A stretch of 64,000 nt of DNA from Sphingopyxis sp. (GTDB taxonomy: Bacteria; Pseudomonadota; Alphaproteobacteria; Sphingomonadales; Sphingomonadaceae): positions 39,968-103,967 of the forward strand of contig JAGHZY010000008.1 of assembly GCA_017745175.1 (NCBI GenBank). The letters run 5' to 3'. The notes beneath the pieces are model-generated. The model saw nothing but the letters and a program-made list of their open reading frames with translations. It was not told the DNA's origin and searched no databases. The first letter of the stretch is position 1, and every line of letters starts with the position of its first letter. A program made the position numbers and the translations under genes. Positions 8,841 to 17,675 of this stretch are shown in pieces.

Positions 8841-9785
8841 GTGCGCCGCGCGCGGCATAGACACGCCATGATCCTGCTCGCGCTGTTTGGCATGATTGCG
8901 ACCCCGCCCGCGGCAATGGCGGACGGGCGGGCTACCGGCCCGGCGTTCGGGCGTCCGCGCGCCGGGCTGCATGTTTCCGCGGACTTCCGTGCCAGGCGGC
9001 CCGGAAAAAGATACAGCGTCACCGTCCCGATCGGCAAAGCGAAGCCGTCGGTCGCACTGCCGCGCATCGAAGGCCCCGCCGACGGCCGTCTCCCGCTTGT
9101 CGTGATCGATGCGGGGCATGGCGGGCATGATCCGGGGGCGATTTCGCCGCACGGCGGCAAGCGCGAAAAAGATATCACGCTCGCGATTGCCCGCGCGATC
9201 CGCAGCGATCTGATCGCATCGGGGCGGGCACGCGTCGCGCTCACCCGCGCCGACGACCGTTTCCTCGTGCTCGAGGAACGCTATGGCATCGCGCGGCGGC
9301 TGAAGGCCGACCTGTTCATTTCCGTCCATGCCGACGCCGCGGAAAACAGGGAGGCGAGCGGTGCGTCGATCTACACGCTGTCCGAAGTCGCCTCGGACCG
9401 CGAAGCCGCGCGGCTTGCGGCGCGCGAGAACAGGGCCAATATCATCAACGGCATCGACCTCGGCGCGCACGGCGGCGACGTGTCGGCGATCCTGCTCGAC
9501 CTTGCCCAGCGCGAGACGATGAATGTCGCCTCGGACTTCGCGCGGCTGCTCCGGCGCGAAGCGTCGGACGAGGTCAAATTCCGCACGACGGCGCACCGCT
9601 TCGCCTCTTTCATCGTGCTGAAGGCCCCCGATACCCCGTCGGTGCTGTTCGAGACGGGTTTCCTCTCGAACAAGGATGACGCCGAATTTCTCGCCTCGCC
9701 CGCGGGGCAGAAAAAGGTCGCGCGCGGCGTCCGCGACGCGGTGCAGGTCCATTTCGCGCGGCGGATCGCGGCGCTCGGGCGCTGA
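8841..9785 (+). CDS. N-acetylmuramoyl-L-alanine amidase (Amidase_3, AmiC-like)
   Basis: Periplasmic zinc amidase that cleaves the bond between N-acetylmuramic acid and the stem peptide during cell separation. 314 residues from GTG 8841; an alternative ATG at 8868 (MILLALFGMIATPPAAMADG) gives a shorter signal peptide, and neither has a strong SD. A linker of about 80 residues precedes the Amidase_3 domain: VVIDAGHGGHDPGA with the first zinc His, a Glu in KREKDITLAIA, the second zinc-His region ISVHADA, and the catalytic Glu in LFETGFLSN. There is no AMIN domain. It lies divergent to rne, and PBP1A follows after a three-gene interruption, consistent with the cell-wall block rne-amidase-PBP1A seen in alphaproteobacteria. 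Confidence 0.93.
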   Translation: MRRARHRHAMILLALFGMIATPPAAMADGRATGPAFGRPRAGLHVSADFRARRPGKRYSVTVPIGKAKPSVALPRIEGPADGRLPLVVIDAGHGGHDPGAISPHGGKREKDITLAIARAIRSDLIASGRARVALTRADDRFLVLEERYGIARRLKADLFISVHADAAENREASGASIYTLSEVASDREAARLAARENRANIINGIDLGAHGGDVSAILLDLAQRETMNVASDFARLLRREASDEVKFRTTAHRFASFIVLKAPDTPSVLFETGFLSNKDDAEFLASPAGQKKVARGVRDAVQVHFARRIAALGR

Positions 9786-9807
9786 TCGCCGGCAATCACA
9801 GGTTCGC

Positions 9808-9910
9808 GTCGGTTTCGGGGTGGATTCCCGGACAATCGTCATCCCGGACTTGGTCCGGGATCCACCGCAGTGCTGAAGTCATGGGCCCCGGATCAAGTCC
9901 GGGGTGATGA
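9808..9910. repeat. REPIN-like element, diverged third copy of the 128-bp repeat
   Basis: Reads in the same direction as the copy at 42088: GGTTTCGGGGTGGATTCC, then ATCCCGGACTTGGTCCGGGAT, a ~20-nt linker containing GCTGAAGTCATG, then CCCCGGATCAAGTCCGGGG. Both half-palindromes and the linker match the 42-kb copy with several differences, and it ends before the TTGGTTAGGTCCGCAATC part. It is therefore an older or truncated relative. Confidence 0.8.
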
Positions 9911-9950
9911 TGAGGGGGGCGTTCGCTTCTGGTCACCAGCAGCTCTTGAG

Positions 9951-10028
9951 TGATCCCCGGCGAAAGCCGGGGCCCATTGCGAACCAAGGCTGACTTGTCG
10001 ATCTGGACCCCGGCCTGCGCCGGGGTCC
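9951..10028. repeat. Two further CCCCGG-core palindromes
   Basis: GATCCCCGGCGAAAGCCGGGGCC at about 9952-9974 and GGACCCCGGCCTGCGCCGGGGTCC at about 10005-10028 are perfect or near-perfect hairpins. They belong to the same broad family as the pair at 60320-60407 (CCCCGGCGAAAGCCGGGG). Confidence 0.75.
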
Positions 10029-10134
10029 AGATCTCTACCGGCCGCTTCCGGTCGAAACCTGCCATCAGAAAATATAGTCTTGACTAACTTTTCGCTTCGC
10101 GACAGCCTTTCGAGCCTGGTCGCAGGAGAGGCGG

Positions 10135-11388
10135 ATGAACTGGAGCAACTGGTCGGGCAGCGTCACCGCGGGGGCCGCGGTTGCATGCCCGAGAAGCGAG
10201 GACGAACTCGCGGCGCTCGTCCGCGGCGCGAACCGGCTGCGCGTCGCCGGCGCGGGGCACAGCTTCATGCCGCTTTGCGAATCGGGCGAGCTGATCGTCA
10301 GCCTCGAGGATATGGCGGGCGCGCTTCACGTCGCCGCCGACCGCCGGACCGCGCGCATTCCCGCGGGCTGGAGCATTCGCCGGCTGACCGCGGCGCTGTG
10401 GGAAGAGGGGCTGGCGCTCGCGAACCAGGGCGACGTCAATCCGCAATCGCTCGCCGGCGCGATGGCGACGGGCACGCACGGCACCGGCGTCGTCCTCGGC
10501 TCGCTGTCGACCTTCGCGCGCGGTTTCCGGCTCGTCGGCGCCGATGGCGAGGCGCGCTGGTGCGACGCCACGGCCAACGCCGACCTCTATCAGGCGCAGC
10601 GCCTGTCGCTCGGGCTGTTTGGCGTCGCGACCGAGATCGAGGTTGCGGTCGTCCCGGCCTTTCATCTCGCCGAACGGATCGAAAAGCGCCGCTGGGCCGA
10701 AATCCGCGAAAGCTACGACGAACTTGCGCAGCAGCACCGCCATATCGAATTCTGGTTCTTCCCGCACAGCGACGATGTGATCCTGAAGACGCTCGATCCG
10801 TGCGATCCGTGCGATCCGCCGTCGAGCACGACCGATATGGAGGAAACGGCGTTTCGCCGCATACTCGATATCGCCGCGCGCCTGCCGTTCCTCACGCCCT
10901 TCCTGCAGCGCCTGATGATGCGAACCGAAATCGGCGGCGGCCGCCGCGGCCCCGCGCACGCCATTTTCCCCTCGGACCGCACGATCCGCTTCGAGGAGAT
11001 GGAATATGAAATGCCGCGCACCGCGGGGCTCGGGACGCTCGACGAGGTCGTCGGCTGGGTTCGCAAGAAGCGTCTGCCCGTGACCTTCCCGTTCGAATAT
11101 CGCACCGTCGCCGCCGACGATATCTGGATGAGCCCGATGAATGCGGGCCCGGTCGCCGCGATCTCGATGCACCAATATGCGAGGATGCCCTGGGCGACGC
11201 TGTTCGCCGATGCCGAGGCGATTTTTCGCGGCGCCGGCGGGCGTCCGCACTGGGCCAAGCGCCACACGCTGGACCGCGCCGACGTCGCCGCGCTCTATCC
11301 GATGGCGGAGCACTATACCGCGGTCCGCCGCGCCGCCGATCCGCACGGCAAATTTCTCAACCCGCACCTGGAGGCACTCTTCGCATGA
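10135..11388 (+). CDS. FAD-linked aldonolactone oxidase (D-arabinono-1,4-lactone oxidase family)
   Basis: 417 residues. The N-terminal FAD-binding PCMH-type domain carries RVAGAGHSFMPLCESG, whose His (~42) is the usual covalent flavin site, and GTHGTGVVLGSLSTF for pyrophosphate binding. The C-terminal ALO-type domain ends in a typical HGKFLNP-like segment (PHGKFLNPHLEALF). Family members oxidise aldono-1,4-lactones or alditols (L-gulono-, L-galactono-, D-arabinono-lactone, xylitol); the substrate here is unknown. Its stop overlaps the next ATG by 4 bp (ATGA), so it is translationally coupled to the DSD1-type enzyme and sits in a small catabolic-looking operon with a TetR gene. Confidence 0.88.
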   Translation: MNWSNWSGSVTAGAAVACPRSEDELAALVRGANRLRVAGAGHSFMPLCESGELIVSLEDMAGALHVAADRRTARIPAGWSIRRLTAALWEEGLALANQGDVNPQSLAGAMATGTHGTGVVLGSLSTFARGFRLVGADGEARWCDATANADLYQAQRLSLGLFGVATEIEVAVVPAFHLAERIEKRRWAEIRESYDELAQQHRHIEFWFFPHSDDVILKTLDPCDPCDPPSSTTDMEETAFRRILDIAARLPFLTPFLQRLMMRTEIGGGRRGPAHAIFPSDRTIRFEEMEYEMPRTAGLGTLDEVVGWVRKKRLPVTFPFEYRTVAADDIWMSPMNAGPVAAISMHQYARMPWATLFADAEAIFRGAGGRPHWAKRHTLDRADVAALYPMAEHYTAVRRAADPHGKFLNPHLEALFA

Positions 11389-12530
11389 CGACCGACCGCG
11401 AACTGCACGGCCATCTGATCGGCCGGCAGGGGTCGCGCGCCGACCTCAACACGCCGGCGCTCATACTCGATATCGATGCGCTCGACCGCAATATCGCGAC
11501 AATGGCGGCGCTGACGGCGGGCAGGGGGGTCGCGCTCCGCCCGCATGCCAAGACGCACAAGAGCGTCGACATCGCGCTCCGCCAGATCGCGGCGGGCGCG
11601 GCCGGTGTCTGCTGCGCCAAGATCGGCGAGGCCGAGGCGCTGACCGAAGGCGGAGTGACGGGAATCCTCATCACGTCGCCCGTCGCCGCGCCCGCCGCGA
11701 TCGACCGCCTCGCGAAACTTGCGGGCGCGGCCGATGGGCTGATGGCGGTCGTCGACCACCCGGGGGTCGCCGGACGCCTGCAAGCCGCGCTCGCCGCCGC
11801 CGATGCGTGCCTCGACGTCATCATCGACATCGACCCCGGCATCGCGCGCACCGGTGTCGCGTCGGCCGAGGCAGCGGTCGCGCTCGCACGCGTGATCGAC
11901 GCGGCGCCGAACCTCGAATATCGCGGCGTGCAATTCTACTGCGGGTCGCAGCAGCATATCGAAAGCTACGCCGATCGCCGCGCCGCGATCGTCGAGCGCA
12001 CCGGCTATCTCGAGGACGTCATCGCCGCGCTCGCCGACGCCGGTTTCGCGCCGGGCATTGTCACCGGATCGGGTACGGGCACCCACCGCATCGACCTCGA
12101 ACTCGGCGTCTTCAACGAATTGCAGGCGGGCTCCTACGTCTTCATGGACAAGCAATATCTCGACTGCGACATCGCCGACGGTGGCGAGCCGCCGTTCGAG
12201 GTGTCGCTTGCGGTCGACGCGCGCGTCGTCAGCGCGAACCACAGCGGGCTCGTGACGATCGACGCCGGCTACAAGTCGCTCTCGACCGACGGCGGCGTCG
12301 CGGTGGTGCAGCGCGGCGCGCCCGAAACCGCCTTTTTCGCCTTCATGGGCGACGAACATGCGGCGCTGATCGCGCCCGAAATCGGGAACGAACTCCAGCC
12401 CGGCGACCCGGTCAGCCTGACCGTCCCGCACTGCGACCCGACGGTGAACCTCTACGACAGCTACCATGTCGTCGCCCGCGATACGCTCGTCGCGATCTGG
12501 CCGGTGAGCGCGCGCGGCCGCGCGCGATGA
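11385..12530 (+). CDS. DSD1-family PLP enzyme (D-threonine aldolase / D-serine dehydratase-like)
   Basis: 381 residues in the alanine-racemase N-terminal fold. RPHAKTHKSVDIA near residues 52-64 holds the PLP lysine. DIDPGIARTGV and VTGSGTGTHRID are phosphate-side loops. HCDPTVNLYDSYHVV near the C-terminus matches the metal-binding end of the DSD1/low-specificity D-threonine aldolase group. Members act on D-3-hydroxy amino acids; the exact substrate is not deducible. It overlaps the upstream oxidase by 4 bp and the downstream TetR gene by 4 bp, so the three genes form one tight unit. Confidence 0.88.
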   Translation: MTTDRELHGHLIGRQGSRADLNTPALILDIDALDRNIATMAALTAGRGVALRPHAKTHKSVDIALRQIAAGAAGVCCAKIGEAEALTEGGVTGILITSPVAAPAAIDRLAKLAGAADGLMAVVDHPGVAGRLQAALAAADACLDVIIDIDPGIARTGVASAEAAVALARVIDAAPNLEYRGVQFYCGSQQHIESYADRRAAIVERTGYLEDVIAALADAGFAPGIVTGSGTGTHRIDLELGVFNELQAGSYVFMDKQYLDCDIADGGEPPFEVSLAVDARVVSANHSGLVTIDAGYKSLSTDGGVAVVQRGAPETAFFAFMGDEHAALIAPEIGNELQPGDPVSLTVPHCDPTVNLYDSYHVVARDTLVAIWPVSARGRAR

Positions 12531-13150
12531 GCGTCGCCGTCCGGTCGCCGCAACAGGACCGCGCGCGCCGGACGCGGGCCCGGCTGCTCGACGTCGCGGG
12601 CGAATTGCTCGCCGAGGCCGGGATCGAGCGCATCTCGACCAATATGATCGCCGCGCGCGCCGGCCTCACCCCGCCCGCGCTCTACCGCTATTTCGGTGAC
12701 AAATATGCGGTACTCGAAGCGCTCGGGCGGCGGTTGATGGAGCGCCAGAATGCGGTGCTCGACGCGTGGCTCGCGCGCCACGCGCCCGGCGGGATCGCGA
12801 GCATGGCCGACCATATCGGCGATCTCCTGAGCCGGAATGCCGCGGTGACGCGCGCCGAACCGGGCGCGGTGTGGATCCTCCGCGCGCTGCACGCCTCGCC
12901 GCAGCTCGTCCACGTCCGCCTCGAATCGCACCGCCACGTCACCGACCGGCTCGTCGATGCCTGTGCGCCGCACCTTCCCGGCATCGATCGCAAATCGCTC
13001 TGGCCGCGGTTGCGGCTCGCGGTCGAGATCGGCTTCGCGGCCGACGAAATGCTCTGCGAGGAAGACCGCATTCCCGCCGATGCCGTGCGCGCCGAAACGG
13101 CGTCGATGCTCCGCGCAGCGCTGCTCGACCTGACGGCGCGCCTCTCCTGA
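12527..13150 (+). CDS. TetR/AcrR family transcriptional regulator
   Basis: 207 residues from the ATG in the ATGA overlap at 12527; the track buries it in a longer ORF. The HTH region LLDVAGELLAEAGIERISTN..ARAGLTPPALYRYFGDKYAV is a textbook TetR N-terminus (about residues 15-65). The C-terminal ligand domain is unremarkable. Being the last gene of the oxidase/PLP-enzyme unit, it probably controls that unit in response to its substrate or product. I could not pick an operator upstream of 10135. Confidence 0.92.
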   Translation: MSVAVRSPQQDRARRTRARLLDVAGELLAEAGIERISTNMIAARAGLTPPALYRYFGDKYAVLEALGRRLMERQNAVLDAWLARHAPGGIASMADHIGDLLSRNAAVTRAEPGAVWILRALHASPQLVHVRLESHRHVTDRLVDACAPHLPGIDRKSLWPRLRLAVEIGFAADEMLCEEDRIPADAVRAETASMLRAALLDLTARLS

Positions 13151-13209
13151 TACACCTCGCCGCAACCATACTTCCCTTTCGGCCGCGCAGGCTTTAGAGG
13201 CGGGGACAT

Positions 13210-15729
13210 ATGGCCGCCGACAGTCCGCCCGATTTCCGCCTTCGCCTCCGCCGCGACGGCAATGCCGTCATCGCCTGGTTCCGCGACATGTGGACGCGGC
13301 GCTGGTTCCGCTGGCTCGGCTGGCTCGCGCTTGCGGGCCTACTCTTTCTTGCGCTGATCTGGGTGGTTTTTGCACGCGACCTGCCGTCGGTCGACCAGCT
13401 GCGCGACTATGAGCCGCCGCTGCCGACGATGGTCCGCGACGGCGAGGGCAAGCCGGTGCACAGCTATGCGCGCGAACGCCGCGTCCAGCTCGAATATAGC
13501 GAATATCCCCAGCTCCTCGTACGCTCGTTCCTCGCCGCCGAGGACAAGACCTTCTTCAGCCACGGCGGCATCGATTATCCGGGCATCGCGACCGCGATCG
13601 TCACCAACCTGACGAACAGCGGCCGTCCCGTCGGCGCCTCGACGATCACCCAGCAGGTCGCGAAGAACCTGCTGCTCACCAATGAGCTCAGCTATCGCCG
13701 CAAGGTGCGCGAGGCGATCCTCGCGATGCGTATCGAGAGCGCGCTCACCAAGGAGCAGATTCTCGAACTCTACCTCAACGAGATCCCGCTCGGCCGCCGC
13801 AGCTTCGGCGTGCAGGCGGCGAGCCGCGCCTATTTCGACAAGGACGTCGACCAGCTCCAGCTCCACGAAATGGCCTTTCTCGCGATCCTGCCCAAGGCGC
13901 CCGAGAAATACGGCCGCGCGCGGTTCGAGCGCGAGGCGCTGGCGCGGCGCAACTTCGTGCTCGGCTCGATGTACGACAATGGCTGGATCAGCGCGGCGCA
14001 GCGCGACGCCGCGCGCGGCATGCCGCTCGGCCTGACCAACACGGGCAATACCGCGGTCGCACAGGTCGGCGGCTATTATATGGAAGAGGTGCGGCGCCAG
14101 CTGATCGCGCAATTCGGCGAGACCGCCGACAACGGCCCGCACAGCGTCTATGCCGGCGGCCTCTGGGTGCGCACCCCCTATGACGGCGAGATGCAGCAGG
14201 GCGCGACGATGGCGCTGCGCAAGGGGCTCCAGCGCTACGACGCGGGCAAGGGCTGGTCGGGGCCGATCGCGACGATCGAGGCCGACGACCAGTGGCAGAG
14301 CCGCCTCGCGTCGAGTTTCATCGGCATCGACTATGACAATTGGCGCGTCGCCGCCGTGCTCGCCAAATCGGCGGGCGGCGCGCGTATCGGCTTCGCCAAC
14401 GGCGATACCGGCACGCTGCCCGCGAGCGCCGCGACGATGGGGTATCGCAAGACCGGCGGCAGCGCCTTCTCGGCGATGCGCCCGGGCGACCTGATCGTCG
14501 TCAAATCGACCGGTGGCAGCGGCTATGCGCTGCGCAACATTCCCGAAGTGTCGGGCGGCATGGTCGTCGAAAGCCCGCATTCGGGGCGCATCTATGCGAT
14601 GCAGGGCGGCTTCGACGTGCGGCTGTCGCCCTTCAACCGCGCGACGCAGGCCGAGCGCCAGCCGGGCTCGACGATCAAGCCTTTCGTCTACGCCGCCGCG
14701 CTCGACAATGGCATGACCCCCGCGACGATGATCGTCGACGGGCCGTTCTGCGTCTATCAGGGCGCGCGTTTCGGCAACAAATGCTTCCGCAACTTCGGCG
14801 GCGCTGGCGGATCGGGCGAGCATACGATGCGCTGGGGCCTCGAACAGTCGCGCAACCTGATGACGGTGCGCACCGCGAGCCAGATCGGCATGGAGCCGGT
14901 GGTCGAGATGATCGGCACGATGGGCATCGGCAAGCACGAGCCCTATCTTTCGACCGCGCTCGGCGCCGGCTCGACCACGGTCGAGAAGATGACCAATGCC
15001 TATGCGATGCTCGCCAACCACGGCCGCGAACTCCGGCCGCGCGTCATCGACTATGCGCAGGACCGCCGCGGCAAGGTGATCTTTCCCGTCGGCTGGAAGC
15101 CGTGCGAGGGCTGCAACAGGAAGGATTGGGACGGCCGCCCGATGCCGCGCTTCGCGCGCTCGGGCAAGCAGCTGATGGACCCGATCACCGCCTATCAGGT
15201 CGTCCATATGCTCGAAGGCGTCGTCCAGCGCGGCACCGCGGTGCGGCTGCGCGACCTCGGCGTGCCGCTGTTCGGCAAGACCGGCACGACTTCGGGCCCG
15301 AACGACGTCTGGTTCGTCGGCGGCACCCCTGACGTGATCGCGGGCATGTATATCGGTTTCGACCAGCCGCGCAGCATGGGCGGCTATGCGCAGGGCGGCA
15401 GCTATGCGGCGCCGATTTTCAAGGATTTCGCGCTCGCCGCGCTCGCCGACCGCCAGCCGATTCCCTTCTCGGCGCCGAAGGGCGTGCGCATGGTGCGAAT
15501 CGACCGCCAGTCGGGGCGCCGCGTCTATGGCAGCTGGCCGGGGACCGATCCCAAGGCGTCGATCATCTGGGAGGCGTTCAAGCCCGAAAGCGAGCCGCGC
15601 CGGACGATCCGCCAGGAAGAAATCAAGCCGATCCGGACGCAGCGGCGGACGACCGGCGGCGCGTCGCAGAAGGGGCCGTCGGGCCGCACCGACAGCGACT
15701 TCCTCGACGATCGCGGCGGCATCATCTGA
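13210..15729 (+). CDS. mrcA: Penicillin-binding protein 1A (bifunctional transglycosylase/transpeptidase)
   Basis: Class A PBP that polymerises lipid II and cross-links peptidoglycan. 839 residues. There is a short cytoplasmic N-terminus, one membrane anchor about 35-54 (LGWLALAGLLFLALIWVVF), and a GT51 transglycosylase with EDKTFFSHGGID, GASTITQQVAKNLLL and a later ELYLNEIPLG. The transpeptidase has SxxK in RQPGSTIKPFVYA, SRN in EQSRNLMT and KTG in FGKTGTTSGPNDVWFVGG. Length and motif order are normal for alphaproteobacterial PBP1A. In the usual arrangement it follows the amidase directly; here the lactone oxidase/DSD1/TetR unit lies between. prfB follows after 72 bp. Confidence 0.96.
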   Translation: MAADSPPDFRLRLRRDGNAVIAWFRDMWTRRWFRWLGWLALAGLLFLALIWVVFARDLPSVDQLRDYEPPLPTMVRDGEGKPVHSYARERRVQLEYSEYPQLLVRSFLAAEDKTFFSHGGIDYPGIATAIVTNLTNSGRPVGASTITQQVAKNLLLTNELSYRRKVREAILAMRIESALTKEQILELYLNEIPLGRRSFGVQAASRAYFDKDVDQLQLHEMAFLAILPKAPEKYGRARFEREALARRNFVLGSMYDNGWISAAQRDAARGMPLGLTNTGNTAVAQVGGYYMEEVRRQLIAQFGETADNGPHSVYAGGLWVRTPYDGEMQQGATMALRKGLQRYDAGKGWSGPIATIEADDQWQSRLASSFIGIDYDNWRVAAVLAKSAGGARIGFANGDTGTLPASAATMGYRKTGGSAFSAMRPGDLIVVKSTGGSGYALRNIPEVSGGMVVESPHSGRIYAMQGGFDVRLSPFNRATQAERQPGSTIKPFVYAAALDNGMTPATMIVDGPFCVYQGARFGNKCFRNFGGAGGSGEHTMRWGLEQSRNLMTVRTASQIGMEPVVEMIGTMGIGKHEPYLSTALGAGSTTVEKMTNAYAMLANHGRELRPRVIDYAQDRRGKVIFPVGWKPCEGCNRKDWDGRPMPRFARSGKQLMDPITAYQVVHMLEGVVQRGTAVRLRDLGVPLFGKTGTTSGPNDVWFVGGTPDVIAGMYIGFDQPRSMGGYAQGGSYAAPIFKDFALAALADRQPIPFSAPKGVRMVRIDRQSGRRVYGSWPGTDPKASIIWEAFKPESEPRRTIRQEEIKPIRTQRRTTGGASQKGPSGRTDSDFLDDRGGII

Positions 15730-15801
15730 CGTCGCGCACCGCCTTCCCCTGCGGCCGCTGAGGCCGTAAGGGCGGGATCAACATATTTCAGGAGCAAGGA
15801 C

Positions 15802-16929
15802 ATGCGCGCCGAAGCGCAGGATCATATCGACAGGATCAGGGCCGCACTGGCATTGCTGCGCCGCTTTCTCGACTGGGACCGCGCGGTGCGGCGGCTCGAC
15901 GAACTCAATGCGAAGGTCGAGGACCCGACGCTGTGGAACGATGCGAAGGCGGCGCAAGACGTGATGCGCGAACGTCGCCGGCTCGACGAGGCGATCACCG
16001 CGACGCGCGCGATCGAAACCGAATGCGCCGATACCGCCGAGCTGATCGAGCTCGCCGAGATGGAAGGCGACGAGGCGATGGTCGACGAGGCCGTGGCGTC
16101 GCTCGCCGCGCTTGCCGCGCGCGCCGAGGAAGACAAGATCAGGGCGCTGCTCGCGGGCGAGGCCGACGCCAACGACGCCTATATCGAGGTTCACGCCGGC
16201 GCCGGCGGCACCGAAAGCCAGGACTGGGCCGAGATGCTCCAGCGCATGTATATGCGCTGGGCCGAAAAGCGCGGCATGCGGGTCGAACTCGTCGAATATC
16301 AGGCGGGCGAACAGGCAGGCATCAAGTCGGCGACGATGCTCGTGAAGGGCGAGAATGCCTATGGCTATGCGAAGACCGAAAGCGGCGTCCACCGCCTCGT
16401 CCGCATCTCGCCCTACGACAGCTCGGCGCGGCGCCACACCAGCTTCTCCAGCGTCTGGGTCTATCCGGTGATCGACGACAATATCGAGATCGAGATCAAC
16501 GAGGGCGACCTCAAGATCGATACCTATCGCGCCTCGGGCGCGGGCGGGCAGCACGTCAACACGACCGATTCGGCGGTGCGCATCACGCACATCCCGACCG
16601 GCATCGTCGTTGCGAGCCAGAACGACCGGTCGCAGCACAAGAACCGTGCGACCGCGATGGGCATGCTGAAGGCGCGGATGTACGAGGCCGAGCTCCAGAA
16701 GCGCGAGGCCGCGGCCTCGGGCGAATATCAGGCGAAGACCGAGATCGGATGGGGCCACCAGATCCGCTCCTATGTCCTCCAGCCCTATCAGCTGGTAAAG
16801 GATTTGCGCACCGGCGTGACCTCGACCGCGCCGGGCGACGTGCTCGACGGCGCGCTCGATCCGTTCATGGCTGCGGCGCTGTCGCAGAAGGTCACGGGCG
16901 AAAAGGTCGAGGTGGAGGACATCGATTGA
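15802..16929 (+). CDS. prfB: Peptide chain release factor 2
   Basis: Reads UGA and UAA stop codons and triggers peptide release. 375 residues in one continuous frame, with AGGAGCAAGGAC before the ATG. The universal GGQ is in SGAGGQHVNTTDSAV (~248-250). The stop-recognition tripeptide region reads RISPYDSSARRHTSF, i.e. SPY where the E. coli protein has SPF (~203-205). There is no in-frame UGA near codon 25, so the autoregulatory +1 frameshift known from E. coli is absent. It overlaps the downstream methyltransferase start by one base (TGATG). Confidence 0.97.
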   Translation: MRAEAQDHIDRIRAALALLRRFLDWDRAVRRLDELNAKVEDPTLWNDAKAAQDVMRERRRLDEAITATRAIETECADTAELIELAEMEGDEAMVDEAVASLAALAARAEEDKIRALLAGEADANDAYIEVHAGAGGTESQDWAEMLQRMYMRWAEKRGMRVELVEYQAGEQAGIKSATMLVKGENAYGYAKTESGVHRLVRISPYDSSARRHTSFSSVWVYPVIDDNIEIEINEGDLKIDTYRASGAGGQHVNTTDSAVRITHIPTGIVVASQNDRSQHKNRATAMGMLKARMYEAELQKREAAASGEYQAKTEIGWGHQIRSYVLQPYQLVKDLRTGVTSTAPGDVLDGALDPFMAAALSQKVTGEKVEVEDID

Positions 16930-17648
16930 TGAAGCGCGCGGCGCTCGTCCTGCTGGCACTCCTGCCGCTGCTCGGCGGCTGCGACGCACCTTGGGACGAC
17001 AATGGCGACCGCGCCGAAACCGCGCGCGAATTCCCGCCCGCAGACCGGCCGGTGGCGGCGACCGTCTCGACCAAATGGTCGACCGAGGAAGCGCGCGACC
17101 GCGTCAACGAGGCCGAGGATGTGATGGACTCGGCCGACGTCCGCCCGGGCATGACCGTTGCCGATATCGGCGCCGGCGACGGCTATTACACCGTGCGCCT
17201 CGCGCAGCGCGTTGGCGCGAGCGGGCGCGTGCTCGCGCAGGATATCATCCCCGAGGTGATCGAACGGCTGGCCGACCGCGTCGCGCGCGAGCGGCTCGAC
17301 AATGTCTCGCTGAAACTCGGCGCGGTCGACGATCCGCGGCTGCCGGCGGCGAGTTTCGACCGCGTCTTCATGGTCCATATGTATCACGAGATCGGCGAGC
17401 CCTACGCCTTCCTGTGGCGGTTGCGCCCGGCGCTGCGCAAGGGCGGGCAGGTCATCGTCGTCGACGGCGACCGCCCGATCGCCGATCACGGCACGCCCTT
17501 CCGCCTGCTCGTCTGCGAGTTCGAGGCGGTGGGCTACAAGCTCGTCTCCTACGACGACAAGGCGCACGCCGGCGGCTATCTCGCGCGCTTCGAACCCGAT
17601 GGCCGGCGGCCCGAGCCCGGCGCGATCAAGGTCTGCGACAATCCGTGA
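16929..17648 (+). CDS. Class I SAM-dependent methyltransferase with a lipoprotein-type signal
   Basis: 239 residues. The N-terminus MKRAALVLLALLPLLGGCDAP looks like a lipoprotein signal with lipobox LGGC. The rest is a Rossmann methyltransferase: motif I VADIGAGDGYYTVRLAQ, then a VLAQDIIPEV acidic strand, MVHMYHEIGEP and a GGQVIVVDGDRP strand. It resembles the predicted methyltransferases of COG4798. A SAM enzyme with an export signal is puzzling because SAM is cytoplasmic; either the signal is not used or the protein has another role. It is translationally coupled to prfB, but a role in RF2 methylation (normally PrmC) is not supported. Confidence 0.85.
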   Translation: MKRAALVLLALLPLLGGCDAPWDDNGDRAETAREFPPADRPVAATVSTKWSTEEARDRVNEAEDVMDSADVRPGMTVADIGAGDGYYTVRLAQRVGASGRVLAQDIIPEVIERLADRVARERLDNVSLKLGAVDDPRLPAASFDRVFMVHMYHEIGEPYAFLWRLRPALRKGGQVIVVDGDRPIADHGTPFRLLVCEFEAVGYKLVSYDDKAHAGGYLARFEPDGRRPEPGAIKVCDNP

Positions 17649-17675
17649 AAATCTTCGCCCTGCCGTGGCGGGGGC

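Larger units (their letters stand above)
9786..10134. other. 349-bp gap filled largely with palindromic repeat units
   Basis: This gap between the amidase and the lactone oxidase gene contains at least four separate short palindromes (see the repeat entries), then about 100 bp of ordinary sequence before ATG 10135, which has AGGAG (CAGGAGAGGCGG) upstream. No gene is evident. Confidence 0.7.

Noticed and set aside
9786-10134. CRISPR array
   Set aside because: The palindromes differ in sequence and are not regularly spaced, and no cas genes are present.
15802-15900. Programmed +1 frameshift site in prfB
   Set aside because: The frame is continuous from the start codon and there is no in-frame UGA near codon 25 with an upstream SD.
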